DNA of 64,000 nt from Syngnathus acus (Eukaryota; Chordata; Actinopteri; Syngnathiformes; Syngnathidae). The translations under genes were made by a program, and so were the position numbers. A model generated the notes under the pieces. It searched no databases. It was not told the origin of the DNA and was given only the letters and a program-made list of their open reading frames with translations. Location of the stretch: NCBI RefSeq assembly GCF_901709675.1, contig NC_051091.1, positions 10,078,967-10,142,966 on the forward strand. Reading direction: 5' to 3'. Below, one piece after another: positions 1 through 33,775 of this stretch. Each line of letters starts with the position of its first letter. The first letter of the stretch is position 1.

Positions 1-727
1 TTTTTTAAATTGAATTTATGGATTTTTCATGCCAAAAGGTTTAAAATGTTTGGAGTCACAAAGCTCAGTGTGACAATACTTTTCTTTGTCATATTTTCAC
101 CTCATGTAAAGTTTTGTGCTGATTTACAACATTTACATGTCTGTTTGAATTGATTTACTCTCATGACTGCTGCAATCTAGGCTCTGTTAAAAATTGTTCT
201 CTTGCACTGTGTGACATTTGAATGTATGAAAGCTTTTTTTATGATTATTCTGCAATGTGATATTAGCATTCCATTACTTGACTTTTTGACTCATTTGTTG
301 TTTTTATTTTGAAGGTTTCGGTTCTCCGTAGATAAGCAGAGTTAAATCAATACTGTTAATAAGTAAAATTATTCTATTTTCATTAAACGGTTTTATAGTG
401 ATGCCTACGTATTGGTAATGTTTGCTGACGATACCTGATATCTGTGTTTGAGAAGCACAATGGTCGATATTACATACTTTTGAGGTATTTGACCACTGTC
501 TCAATTTTAGGCCTTCTATGCTACAGTATTTTTATGTTGGCCATAATGGTGGGACTTTGAGCACTAGAAAATAAATATTAGATGGTACAAAATAGTTCTA
601 CAGGCTTTAATAATGGGCACATTTTAGATAGTATAAAATGGGCAAAAAGAATTTAGATATAGCTATGGGCTGTAATTAACAATTCAATTAGATAATTGGT
701 CGATTAAAACATGATCAGCCTCAACTA
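1..727. other. AT-rich sequence upstream of gnai2
   Basis: No coding exon or recognisable repeat seen. Short ORFs here lack family resemblance and splice context. Confidence 0.5.
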
Positions 728-1170
728 TTTATATATATACCCCGCCTGGATGATCTGTCCGAATAGGAAAAATCAACTATGGCTCTTGACATCTTTCTGA
801 AAACGAGCGCCTTCATTTGTTCACTCTCTTTTGAGCTCTCTTGGCTACCGTAGCGTGAAGCAAGAAGCAGACAGGTCGCATCTGGGATGGGAGCAGCGGC
901 GTTCTGGACTGAGGCGAGAACATTTCAGCTGCTTGGTGGACACGAGCAGCACGCGCGGTTCTGACTCTTTGGAAATGGATCACCGGTAACAGTCATCACA
1001 CATGATCTGGAATCATTTAAGCAGCAATTCATCCAGAGACATTGACTTTTTTTTTCTCCCATTGGAATTTTTTTTGCACCAAAAATATTTTTAAGCTTTC
1101 TGCTGGTTTTTGTTTCTTTAGAGAGCCTTTTTGCCGGGCGAAAGGTTTGGCGTTGCCCTGTCTTGGAGCC
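728..1170 (+). promoter_or_regulatory. gnai2 candidate core promoter and 5' UTR
   Basis: A TATA-like run TTTATATATATAC lies at 728-740, followed by a stretch of higher GC up to the gnai2 start codon. A 25-codon upstream ORF (ATG at 887, stop at 962-964) would be in the leader if transcription starts near 760. The start site is inferred from the motif only. Confidence 0.35.
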
Positions 1171-23086
<21,916 letters not shown>

Positions 23087-24020
23087 AGGTGAGACGGCTC
23101 ACGGACGTTTGAGAAAATTGGAAAAAGTGCATAAAACGGATTCTTTTTCAGTTAACCTACAGGTGCTGTGTTTGGTGACACACTGCATGTGAGACTGCAG
23201 CAACCATGTGACGATGACTGCTTTTCATAATGGAAATGGTGACAGACGTCATTATAACTGGAGTGGAAAGTTTGAAAGAACTTCAGCAATCGTTTGATTG
23301 GCTACCATCATCCTCTTTGTTTCACGTTGGCCCTGCATACAAACGGCTCTTACTCTTGATACTCCTCTTGATGAATCTTTTCACACCCTCATCGGGTGAG
23401 AATAATTTAGCAGCCACGTGCGGGGAAAATGAGTTGGCTTTGATCAAATTGTTGGAACGCATGTAAAATGCACAAAGAATATTTATTATCCATCAAGAAA
23501 ATCTTGTGATGATTTCAGTTACCATTTTGCTTTGACTTTTTTAAGATGTTCATTTTGCCCTTGAAGTTTATTAAGACGACATGAAACAATATTTTATATC
23601 GCTTCAACTCATGTGAACAAAATACTGCTAAAACAAAAAAATGATTTTTGTATGCCATTTACAATCAATGAGTCCCCTGCATGACATTCCATTAATTAGC
23701 CTGTCCCCACTCACTATTTGTCACCAATTACGTAGCACTTGTTTCAAAACAATCTGTGAGGTTTTAAATGATGTCTGTTGCTAACCTACTGTAGATTGCC
23801 GTGTAGTCTTTGTTTCATTCCTACTCTCTAGTTTTGACTTTGTTTGTGCCTTGATATCTGTTTACACTTCATATTTGTTCTTCACAGTGTCAATTAGGGC
23901 TATTTCTACTCTGTATCCATAGCTTACCAATCAATGCGTCCAAGCACAGAGTCTGAAGGATGATACGGTACTTGTTTGTTGATATTAAAGTACAAATCAA
24001 GTCACTTGGTAAATGTAAAT

Positions 24021-24026
24021 AATAAA
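24021..24026 (+). terminator. gnai2 poly(A) signal
   Basis: AATAAA 935 bp after the gnai2 stop, followed within 15-40 bp by GT- and T-rich sequence (GTGAGAGG...GTGTCTTTTTG) as expected for a cleavage site near 24045. No other gene lies between. Confidence 0.6.
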
Positions 24027-24438
24027 AGTTTGGTCATGTGAGAGGTTATTGTGTCTTTTTGTTCAAATATGTCACATTTTGTTCAATGCTAAGCAAATGT
24101 GAGAATACAGTCACTATACAGTATATAAGATTTCCATGACTTTAACACAGTTTGAAAACAGTTGAGTTGGGACTGTGTGCAAATTTTAGACTTGTTGAAT
24201 GATGCTTATCTCTTTTCTTGACATGAATGAGTTAATTTGCATTAGCCTCCAGTCTGGAAAGCATGGTGTTACAATTCCTCACTTGCAAACAAAATGAGAA
24301 GGTGTACTATCCAATGGCTTGTATGCAATTCTAAAAAGCAGAGGATTGGTTTAGAAAAGGGATAATTAGTGTTTGTATTCAAGCACACTTAAAAAAGATA
24401 CACAGCGCTTGAGGAAAAGTGATGATTTCTTGATGCAG

Positions 24439-24453
24439 CCAGCAGGTGGCGCC
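24439..24453 (+). promoter_or_regulatory. CTCF-type motif between gnai2 and inka1
   Basis: CCAGCAGGTGGCGCC matches every position of the vertebrate CTCF core consensus CCASYAGRKGGCRS. It lies about 400 bp past the gnai2 cleavage site and about 400 bp before the likely inka1 promoter. Binding is inferred from the motif. Confidence 0.55.
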
Positions 24454-24829
24454 TTACGCCTGGTTGCCCTGCAACCGTGAGCAGACCAAAGGATACAAGA
24501 GGAAAACAAATAAATAAAACTTAAAACACGCACACAATGTTGCAATGTAAAAAAGTAAGAGCGTATTTAATTAATTTTTTTATTATTGTATGTATTTTAA
24601 TTTGAAAATTTTATTTTAATTTGGATGATCAATTTCATTAAATTAATTGACTCATAAATAATAATAAATACAAAAGTGTAACATGTAGATGGAGACAGCC
24701 AGTATAATATTTAATATATTTAATATTTAATATGATAACATTGGAAATCATGGTAAATATGGTAAACATCTTCCTCAATTGTGCCTGCTACAAACTCATT
24801 ATGTTGGAGGCTGGGCTTTGTATGAGACG

Positions 24830-24962
24830 CCTCGGTATTGGTCGAGACTTTGTCTGCCTCACACTCATTGGTTGTGGAGAAACACTTGGGCCTCTACAAA
24901 ATGTGCTGTCAGCCCATGTTGAGCTCAAGAGTAAGGACTCAGCAGCAACAGCATCATCATAA
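24830..24962 (+). promoter_or_regulatory. inka1 candidate promoter and first non-coding exon
   Basis: Two inverted CCAAT boxes (ATTGG at 24837-24841 and 24867-24871) about 30 bp apart, a common NF-Y arrangement, precede a possible donor (AA|GTAAAA near 24962). No TATA box is seen. The start site is a guess. Confidence 0.3.
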
Positions 24963-25125
24963 GTAAAATATACATGAGGAGTTTCTTTGCTTGGAACCAA
25001 ATGCCAAGGTTAGTACTATTCATTAAAAAAAATGAAAGACAGATTTATTTGTATTCCAGAAAATTAAAGATCTAATCTAATGTAATAAATTGTGTTGATC
25101 ATTGCTCTTTTATTTTGCTTTGCAG

Positions 25126-25171
25126 AACTCATAAGAAGTTGTAACTTCACCGCAGACACTTACAAACAATG
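25126..25171 (+). CDS. inka1: inka1 exon with 5' UTR and the start codon as its last codon
   Basis: Acceptor TTTGCAG at 25119-25125, then 43 bp of leader, then ATG at 25169-25171 directly followed by the donor GTAAGT. Joining to 25973 yields M-LCVGDSS in frame. Only 25169-25171 is coding. The exon is inferred from splice signals and the conserved protein start. Confidence 0.7.
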
Positions 25172-26902
25172 GTAAGTTATTTTCCCTCTATTTTTCTTGC
25201 ATACGGCAACAGTGTCTTGACTTGACTGAAACATCTAAGCAAGTTATAGTGCGACCCCCTCATTTGTGGGCGCTGTGTATTTAACCCCCCTCCAGCTCAA
25301 GGGAAAACTAACATGGTGGCACAGTGGCAATGCTTCCCCACTGAGAATAAGTCAGGGCAGTAGGAGGAGATGTGGGATGATGATGAGGAGGCGAGGGGTC
25401 CCAAATGGTTCAGAATTGAGAACTCACAGCTGTGATAACATCATGTCATATGGAGTCTCCAAAGGCTAAACACTGCTGGTGCTGACAATGTCAATCAAAT
25501 CTGATGACTCTATTCCTAGTATCAGGCGGAATGTTTTTTTTGGGCGTACCTAATAAGTGTCCACATTTCAGTTTGAGTGGATTCATAATGTAAATCCACA
25601 AAGTTGCATTCACATAGTAATACGTAGCAGTCAACATCCTGTGAGAGAGGATACGTCCTACTCAGCTGCACGTCTCTCCCTTCCAAATTTCCTCTCCTGC
25701 CAGAGGAAGCAGGGAGAGTTCTCCCCGTCTGAAATGTGCATCCTGCTCTCTGACTTATTTGGTGGATCACACCGCTTGACGTGCCGATGGCCGCTCAGAG
25801 ATTTGTCAGGAATGTTTTTGCACGCTCGCAAAGACCGGTGATCTCAGCTGCTAAAAATCCCACCGGCCCAGAAACAACACAAGGAAGCGTTCAGGTCTCG
25901 CGATGCGCTTGGAAGATGGCCTCGTTCTTCTTGCCAGTTTCTTCATCTGATTGTCTTTGTTTGGTTCTCCAGCTGTGTGTGGGAGATTCCAGCGACTGCT
26001 TCCAGAGCCGCGTGCAGCACATGATGCGTTCCCTGCAGGACCCGAAGCAGGCGGGCCGGCCGAGGCCGCTCAGCGAGCCGTGCGAGCGCTCCTTCGCCGT
26101 GACCCGCTTGTGCAAACAGAGGGCCCAGCAGGAGTGCCTTTCCAACCAGCGCGTGTCCCAAGTCAGCGAGGCCAGCACTTACGACTCCGCCTGCTGTTTG
26201 GCCAACCCGCTGGAGGAAGAAGAAGAAGAAGAACCCAACGGGCGCTTGGCTCAAGGCTCACCCAACAGCGAAAACAGCTTGGACTTGGACTCCGGTTACT
26301 CGGAGGCTTCCTGGCACGATGAAGGTGTTGTTCTGAGAAGGACAAGAAACGTGCGCGTTTCCGCTTCTGCTTGCCTCCGGACAAACACGGGACATTCGGG
26401 TCGGATTCGACCCAAATCCACCTCGGACGCTTGCTTAGAGCGCTGGACGTCCTTTGAGTCCAGTGACCCAGAGGACTGGACTACAGCTTTGCTGAGTAGA
26501 AGCAGGAACAGACAGCCTCTGGTTCTGGGGGACAACAGCTTTGCGGACTTAATTAAAAACTGGATGGACCTCCCAGAGTGTCCAGAACCAGCAGAACTCA
26601 AGCCAAGTGCTGGGCGGCGCCTCGCCAAGGACATTCTAGTCAACATGAAGCGACGACTGGCTGGGATCTCCAAAGGTGTGGAGATGAGACAGAAAGCAAC
26701 AGAGTCCGCTCAAGTGAGCAGGACTGCCGAGGCCCCCAAAAGGTCGTCCTGCCCTGTGGGACTCCAGTCGCTCAAACCTTTCTTCCACCGGTCCCACACG
26801 GGCCTACATGCCCTCGACTCAGACTTCCACCACTTCAGTGCACTCATGAAGACGGGCAGCCGACAGCCCATAATATGCAACGACATCATCGGGTACATCT
26901 GA
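25169..26902 (+). CDS. inka1: Inka box actin regulator 1 (PAK4 inhibitor), 2 coding exons
   Basis: Inka1 (FAM212A) proteins bind and inhibit the kinase PAK4 and act in neural-crest and craniofacial development. Coding exons 25169-25171 (the ATG alone) and 25973-26902 give 310 residues; human INKA1 is of similar length. Visible parts: N-terminal segment LCVGDSSDCFQSRVQHMMRS, a run of seven Glu from 26212, the block LDSGYSEASWHDEG near residues 105-118, and the Inka box near 152-206 (SDACLERWTSFES, DPEDWTTALLSR, RNRQPLVLGDNSFADL, NWMDLPE). The SDACLE and DSGYSE blocks indicate INKA1 rather than INKA2. The neighbour gnai2 agrees, since GNAI2 and INKA1 lie in the same human region (3p21.31). The reading frame is also open upstream of 25973 to an ATG at 25781, but the AG acceptor at 25971-25972 and the conserved start point to the spliced ATG. 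Confidence 0.9.
25973..26902 (+). CDS. inka1: inka1 main coding exon
   Basis: Follows the acceptor GGTTCTCCAG and reads open for 309 codons to TGA at 26900-26902. It contains the acidic run, the DSGYSE block and the whole Inka box. Higher GC than the flanks, as expected of coding sequence. Confidence 0.93.
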   Translation: MCVGDSSDCFQSRVQHMMRSLQDPKQAGRPRPLSEPCERSFAVTRLCKQRAQQECLSNQRVSQVSEASTYDSACCLANPLEEEEEEEPNGRLAQGSPNSENSLDLDSGYSEASWHDEGVVLRRTRNVRVSASACLRTNTGHSGRIRPKSTSDACLERWTSFESSDPEDWTTALLSRSRNRQPLVLGDNSFADLIKNWMDLPECPEPAELKPSAGRRLAKDILVNMKRRLAGISKGVEMRQKATESAQVSRTAEAPKRSSCPVGLQSLKPFFHRSHTGLHALDSDFHHFSALMKTGSRQPIICNDIIGYI

Positions 26903-26931
26903 CAGTATAAGATGGATTTTCCGCCAACCCT

Positions 26932-27031
26932 AATAAACCCTTATACATAATTGCACTCAGTTTGTAAAAAGCTGTAAACTGTTTCCTAATCCTTTCTATG
27001 ACATTTTTTTTTACCCTCGGCAAGCAATAAA
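26932..27031 (+). terminator. inka1 poly(A) signals
   Basis: AATAAA at 26932-26937 (30 bp after the stop) and at 27026-27031. The second is the likelier main site because the first would give a very short 3' UTR. Confidence 0.5.
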
Positions 27032-27217
27032 ATACTTTCTATATAAAAGTAGTTCAGTTTCCAAATCATTGGCAAATGTATTATATGAAATACATTAACA
27101 TGAATGCTGAGCATGGTGAAAGGTAAAGATGAACACATCTAAAACTTTTGGTATAGTATTTATGAGTAATGTATTTAATCTATTGAATGAATTTGAACAT
27201 TTGCGTTTACAGTATGC

Positions 27218-28525
27218 ACAAATGGCCTGAAGAAAGAGATGAACTCTGAATAATTAATATAAAATTGCTGCTTTAGTAGGTGTAAGGGAAAGAAGACTAC
27301 AGTGGTTACAGGAATATTATATAATAATTGGAAAGAAAAAAAAAGTTTCCCACTGTAGATTCTGTAGATAATTCAGGGGGAAAATGGCCACCAAACACAA
27401 ACGTTCAAAAAATATATATTTTCAGCAACACTGAAATGTGTTCCATGCCATCTGTGTATAAATACAGTTTCAGTGTTTTTCCCCTGCCCCCCAAAGTCAG
27501 GAAGTGAGGGGCGAGCCATGCACAGGATGTGACTGGCTCGTGCAGGGGGGCATTTGTCGCGTGGGCCTGTTGTGCACATGCTCAGCCCACCAAGCACAAC
27601 AGGAGCTCCCCAGAGACGTTGTCGGCACACAACCGTCACACGCTGCTGTGCACTAAACGTAAGCACAATACACAGTGACTTCCCTTTCAAAATGCAACTC
27701 TAAACATTATTTTAAATATCATAGCACCCCACAGTGTCCACATTTTGCGATGACAATGTAATCGATTCCTTTCAAACCGCCTGAGGCTTCCGTGACCTGC
27801 AAAGGTTCCCACTAATCTCCATTTTTAGCAAGTCTTTAACAACCGCTGGGAAACCTGAGCAGCATTCGCAATCATCACAGCCCACTGATGCTTGTTAAAC
27901 TTGTGTGTTTGTGTGTGTATGGGGGGGGGGTCAACAGGGTTGGAGGACGAAACACCTCATCCTGTGATTAGATGTGAGCCAAACAAAATTGTTTGTGCCT
28001 GCAGTCCTTGCTTAAAACCACTCCACCTTCTCCTCATCATCATCCCCTTGATCGAGACATTCCGAATATGTTTTCCTTCCTCATAAACCAATAATTCTCT
28101 TCCAATCGGAATGCAAACACCACCAAACGCCTCAGGCCCGCCGTGTAGATGTATCCAAACAGAGCTTAAGGTCTGGCGATGGGCTGTGACCTCAAACGGC
28201 GGTGGCTTCTGCAAACACATAGCAGCTACCTGGGCTTTCAAAGGCAAACAAAGTCTGAAAAGCAATGCTGTCAGCTTCGTTGGGCGTGTGAAGACACTTC
28301 TGCGCAAATGGCCTGAAGAAAGAGGCAGACTCTGCATGTATAAAATGTTGCATAACTATGTGGAAGGGGAACAACAAAGTAGCAGGAATAATTAACGTTA
28401 TATGAATTAAAAAAGAAAAAGTGCCCCGTTTTGTATTTTTGTAGCCAATGAAAATAAGAAGGGTGGTGGCCACCAAACACACAAATGTACAAAAATGCAC
28501 AAAGACAACTTTTCAGCAATACTAC
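27218..28525. repeat. Diverged non-coding repeat pair
   Basis: 27218-27435 and 28304-28525 share ordered blocks: AAATGGCCTGAAGAAAGAG, then GGCCACCAAACAC and a CAGCAA motif, with differing sequence between. They are about 1.09 kb apart in the same orientation. This is either a local duplication or two copies of one dispersed repeat. No coding content. Confidence 0.6.
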
Positions 28526-28639
28526 TACACTAATACTAGAGTTTTGCGAAAATAGCCAATAGTCCAAATATGTGATTGACCATTTGAAAAAAAAAAATAA
28601 TCGTACTAATAGAAAAGAAAAAGGTAGTTGGAAGGGAGG

Positions 28640-28935
28640 ATAAGGGGAACAAGCCAACAGAACCGGCAAACTGACATAAGGGCCTAACAAATATCAACGG
28701 GACTGACCGACAGGGCTGGCAAACAAAAACAGAACTGACAGAGACGTGAGACAAAAAATAATCCGAAAAGGGGAGTGAGGGGCAGACAGGACTTAAATAC
28801 AAGACAGGTAACAAGCGGCAGGTGAGGTCACTGATTGTGAGGTGACACAGGAGGGGAGGGGCGAGCACACACGCGGACAGAAACTATGACAAAATGGACA
28901 CACAATGGACTGACCGGGGACGAGTCCTGACATAG
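28640..28935 (+). repeat. Dispersed repeat copy 2 (uninterrupted)
   Basis: Matches the repeat around 9486-9573 plus 10687-10785 without the TIR element between. It serves as a near-empty-site reference for that insertion. Confidence 0.7.
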
Positions 28936-31900
28936 TAGCCAATTTCTTTAAACAATGGCTATTGTATGTGCTGGAGGAAGGTGTGCTACTTTAAGGGGGC
29001 AAAACATGTATAAAATATGTTGTAGGAGCCAGTGGGAGGAAAGAACTTACTGAGGCATTTGGGGGGGGCAGCGATTCCACTTTTGGAACTGCTGGAAAAC
29101 TTCCCAAGGTCACTTCCTGCTGGCCTTCCTGCCCGACCCTCAACGAGGAAGTCGTACTATAAGATGTGTTCATTTCTACAAGCTGCCGATAGACACAAAT
29201 GCACCTAACACACACAGAGTTGACAGATGGAATATGTGTGTGTAGGATGTGAAGATTTCAGATCCACCATTAAAAAGGTTGCAACAGCTCGACAAGGTGC
29301 CAAAGGTCAAAAGGGGGCTTCCTCAGACACCTACAGTATATGAAACATCTGCTTAATGAAGACACGCGGACGGATGTTCCACAAGTTACAGTAAACATTA
29401 TCATGCACACATGTGTAACAATGGATGACATGTACAAGTCATAGTTGCTTCCATGCTCGGGAGAGCAGTTTCGTCCAATTATGTCTGCTCTGGCGGCCAA
29501 GCATTTCCATCAGGGGTGGGCAAATGTTTGTACTCGAGAACCACATTTGATGTTTAGGAGAAAAAAAAAAAAAGAGAACACATCTATTACTAACTTTCTT
29601 GACCGCTCATTTAAGAAGTGCTGTAATAAAAGTTTCTTCCCTCACAGTGCGGGAGCTGTGTGGTTTTATATTGCCTCAAGATTGAATTCCTGGATGTTTT
29701 TTTGTTCGACAATAACAAGAGAAAATAGTCATTTGAGTTAAAAATTGATCACTGTAATGCTTTTTCTGCAGAAGGAACTGCTTAGCCACAAAGATTCAAT
29801 TCCACCTATTAAAATGCTTAGTCAGCAAATGTTTTATTTCTTTGGCCTTTGACAGAAGATGATGCAACCACATATTTGCTTTTTTAATAGTTTTACTTAG
29901 CAAATAAAATTACAATCACCCTGATATAAATGTTGGAGAGTAACAGACTTTAATCTCACAAAAAAAGCACTCAACAATGCAAGTAGAGCACTTCTATTCC
30001 AGGATGCAGGTGAGCACGCGGCTTTTGCAGAATAATAAAATCTTGGAGCTTTCTCCTCATTTATCTTGCAAACCCACATCTCATTGTCGCAGACACTTTT
30101 GTTTTCTATGCGCACATTTTCCAGACAAGCCGAGCCTATTTTTATTCCCTCCACTCCCTTCCGCTCACTCATATCAGCCGCACAACCTTTGGCAGGAACC
30201 TAAAGCCAATTAATGTTTCTCTATCATGCGTCTGTATGAAAACTGACGTCAGCAATTCATCACCAGAGCAGACAGAGAAAAAAAAAAAACAGTTGAACGA
30301 GGATCCCAACTAACTCCTGGAAACAATTACAAACGTTAGCCACAACTTCAGCTTTTCCCCATGAAACAGTAAGAAAAGAATCGTTTATCTCCAAGGAAAG
30401 ATGAAAATGTGATTGCGAACATGTGACCAGTGTGGAAAAAAATTTCTCAGCATCTGCTCAAGTTTAACATCTTCACTACATTTCACTAGTAAATATCTTT
30501 ATTATCAAGGACAGCTATTGGTATTTCTCAGTGTTTATGGGAGAAGTACTTTTCACAAAGTATGACTCGCCTTCTCAAGTTCTCTCAAGTTTTTGGGGCG
30601 TTGACGGTAACAAATTACTTCCGAATAATTGAATCATACTATTACGAAATAGAGACGTCACGTACGGACCAACAAACATTTTTTTGGGGGGGGGGGGGGG
30701 AAATTTCAATTGATGCTGAAGTCATGCTGGTACTTCTTAGCTGCCACGTTTCAGCTGCTAGCAAACGAGGTCTTCTGATTACATCACATCACATGAACTT
30801 GCGCCTAAAAGGTCATCCGCTAAATTCTTTAAGATGAAGGAATGGCCTAATCCCAATTTTAATCAAAGCAGTAAATCATTTTGGGCTTGTGGTCTGCAGA
30901 TGCATCTCAAAGATGACATTTAAATTACACTGGAGAATATAAACATAAAACTATATTTGCAACCTATGCAAACGTAGTTCAACGAGAAGAAATTCAAATG
31001 TGTGTGATGCGGCTTGTGTTTGGATAAGTTTGCAGAAGATGAGGATAAAAATCTTAGGGTCAGTTGGATCCAAGCCTTAAAGAGTGACGTCGAGGTTGCA
31101 CAATTTTGCAGCCAGTACGCTCATCTCTAATCCACACAATTTCAATCGGTTCACATCTGCTTTTGAACGAACACTTTGGATTAACATCCTTAATTTAACC
31201 AGTTTCAACATTCATCCATTCATTTTTAAACACATAGAGACAAACAAACATACATATATATTAAAAAAAAAGTGTCATTTTCCGACTGTTTTCAAATAAT
31301 GCCCAATAAAGTTATACTCTATAAAATATACAACTCCCTTTCCATTTCTTTTGTCGTCGTTTTCTTCCTTAGACATTAGAAAAAGCTGATTTGCACAATC
31401 CAGTTCAGACCTCACGACAGCCAGGAGGTGAGACACTGTCTAATGTCCACAAAGGCTGCTGACTGATGTCTGAATCAAAAAAAAAAAAAATAGAAAAACC
31501 AAAGCCTGCCAAGAAATCAACATGACTCAAGTCAAGTCAAGGAATAATGATAAATCTCGCATATATTCATTTTCTTTTAGACTGATTGTGGAGGCAGAAG
31601 GTTAGTCCGACTAAAGAGACTACCACACAAAAAAGAGCTGCTTCATTATCTTGGCCAGAGTCCCAACAGTGGAAATATTTTTACAAGCCCTGTGGCTGTA
31701 GGCCTGCTTCTTCAAAGGCAATCCTCCTGATTTTCAGAGCATCAAAGTGAGGCACACGCAACATCTGTGTGGTCTTTTGGATCATACTTTTGTGCGAGTA
31801 TGTGTGCTAATCACTTTTAAACTTTATTTTTTCTGTGCACGATCTGGTTTATTTTAACGGAGCCATCCTAAATGGAATACTCTGATTAACTACTGTAATT

Positions 31901-33685
31901 CTAATACAAATTACGGTGTAAAAAAAAAAAAACAGACCATGATCGTCAGCCAGTGTGAGAGCAGGAACAGTTGGCTGTAACAACAAATGGAAACAAAAGT
32001 TAAAGAATCAATTTCCTCTTTTTTTTTTTTATTGACTTCATGCCTCCACCACCACGTAGACAAATATGTTCATGTCATAACAGCAGCAGCACAGGGTCAC
32101 CAAATGTCATTGATGCTGCCTGTGACATAAGGACACACAAGCCCAGAGATCACGCTATACTTTGCTTGTCTGCAGTTATCGTCACTAAATGTGACTGGTG
32201 TCAGAGCAAGGATTTTATAGAAATACTATTCACTACCATTGACGGCTATAGACGTCAAACATCCATTTTAACTGGACTGACAATCAATGAGTTAAAAGCT
32301 TTACCTTTGTACCAGATTTTATGAATATAAAACGTGTGCTTTGGCTCAATAAAGCTTGATAAACACTGGACTAAACTACCACAAGAGTCTTCAAAAATGA
32401 TCTCTCACAATAGTCTGCTACCTGATTACTATTGATCAACAGCAATAGACCAACAGATGTCTGGGACCTCCAACTGTTCCCTGCAACCCACCCACCGCAA
32501 TTATCCAGCACACACCGGGGAGGCCGGTCAGCACAGTCGCTATTCAAAACACAGTCAGCTAAGGCACTTCTCAGGAGACTGCGAGCTTTGACACGCTGAC
32601 CCTCTGACCATTGAGGTGTAAACAGTAAACACGAGCTCAATGCGATTGTCTTCCAAATGTGAAGATAACAGCGCTTCACCTGACTGAAAATGACCCGAGG
32701 CTCGATGGTCCAAAGTCAATAGAGAAAAAAAAAAAAAAAAAGCAAAGGGCTGTGGACATGCTGCAGCCTGCAGAGATGTGAACACACACCAAATGGGTGA
32801 TGGATGCTAAATGTTAGCAATATCAGTGCCTCTTTTGTCACTTACAGTACACGTCTAAGTCTAAATATAAGCTTTAAAATTACACATTACATTGATAAAG
32901 GGATGATACAATTGATAATAGGGGTTGGCACGTATTATCGGAAACAGTTTTTTTATCACTGCGCCGAGTATTGAATCAATGATTGCAGTCAGAGGTCACA
33001 CTGTCTGTGATGTGTTGTATAAAACTCAATGTACTTTTCCGCACATTGGCCATTGGAGCAACTTATTGACATGTTGTTAAATATAAGCTTGGATTCTTGT
33101 CCACAGTTGAATGGATGCTTACTCAACACATGTTCATTAAGTTACTTGACTGGCAACTGAATCACAAAATGAAAAAGCAAGCAGCCATAGGTTGTAAAGG
33201 AATGACACACGCTTAATATTAGCTTTATAGTGTCAACTGTATTCATCTGCCCCCCCCCACAGTCACACTTATCAATATGGAGCTGTGTTGTCTGTGCCTT
33301 CACGATCAGATTAGAATTACAATTTGCAATTCGACATTTTAGCCAAGAAAAAGTGTTCCCAGGCAGTCCAAATGGTCACCAAAAACAACACTGCATGGCC
33401 TTTTATTGTCGTTGTTGACTAAATAAACAAAGAAACTGTCCAACTGTGCTCAGATGATCACACAAACCTTGTTACTTATATTTTCCAAAATGCAATCTAG
33501 TGTACAGGAATAAACATGACTACTATAATTGCATTATGCTGGTGCTGCACACACCAGACCTGACCCAACCACAGCTAAACAACCCCCCTCCTCCCCCGAC
33601 ACATTGCTGCTTCTTATGTTGAACTGGAGGCCTGTGCTCTTTGTAGTGGTGCAAATCAAATAAGGGGCGTCTCGTGGATGTAAAC

Positions 33686-33775
33686 ATGGCCGATAATGAG
33701 AACCACGTCGCTGAGCCATTTCCACCGAGCAGTATATTTCAGTTCACTCTGGAGCTGGACCAGCTAGTGAGAATG
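33686..33775 (+). CDS. Unassigned candidate first coding exon (30 codons)
   Basis: ATG in a good context (AACATGG) opens 30 codons without a stop (MADNENHVAEPFPPSSIFQF, then TLELDQLVRM) and ends in an exact donor, ATG|GTAAGA. The composition looks protein-like, including an amphipathic end. I do not recognise the family and could not find a following exon. It may be the first exon of an unknown gene, a fragment of a decayed gene, or chance. Confidence 0.3.

Noticed and set aside
25781-25972. ATG at 25781 as the start of inka1
   Set aside because: The extra 64 residues have no family likeness, contain the intron's pyrimidine tract and acceptor, and the conserved protein starts right after the AG at 25972.
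25951-26322. Alternative-frame ORF over inka1 exon 2 rich in Arg and Ala
   Set aside because: A shadow of the GC-rich inka1 frame, which carries the conserved domain.
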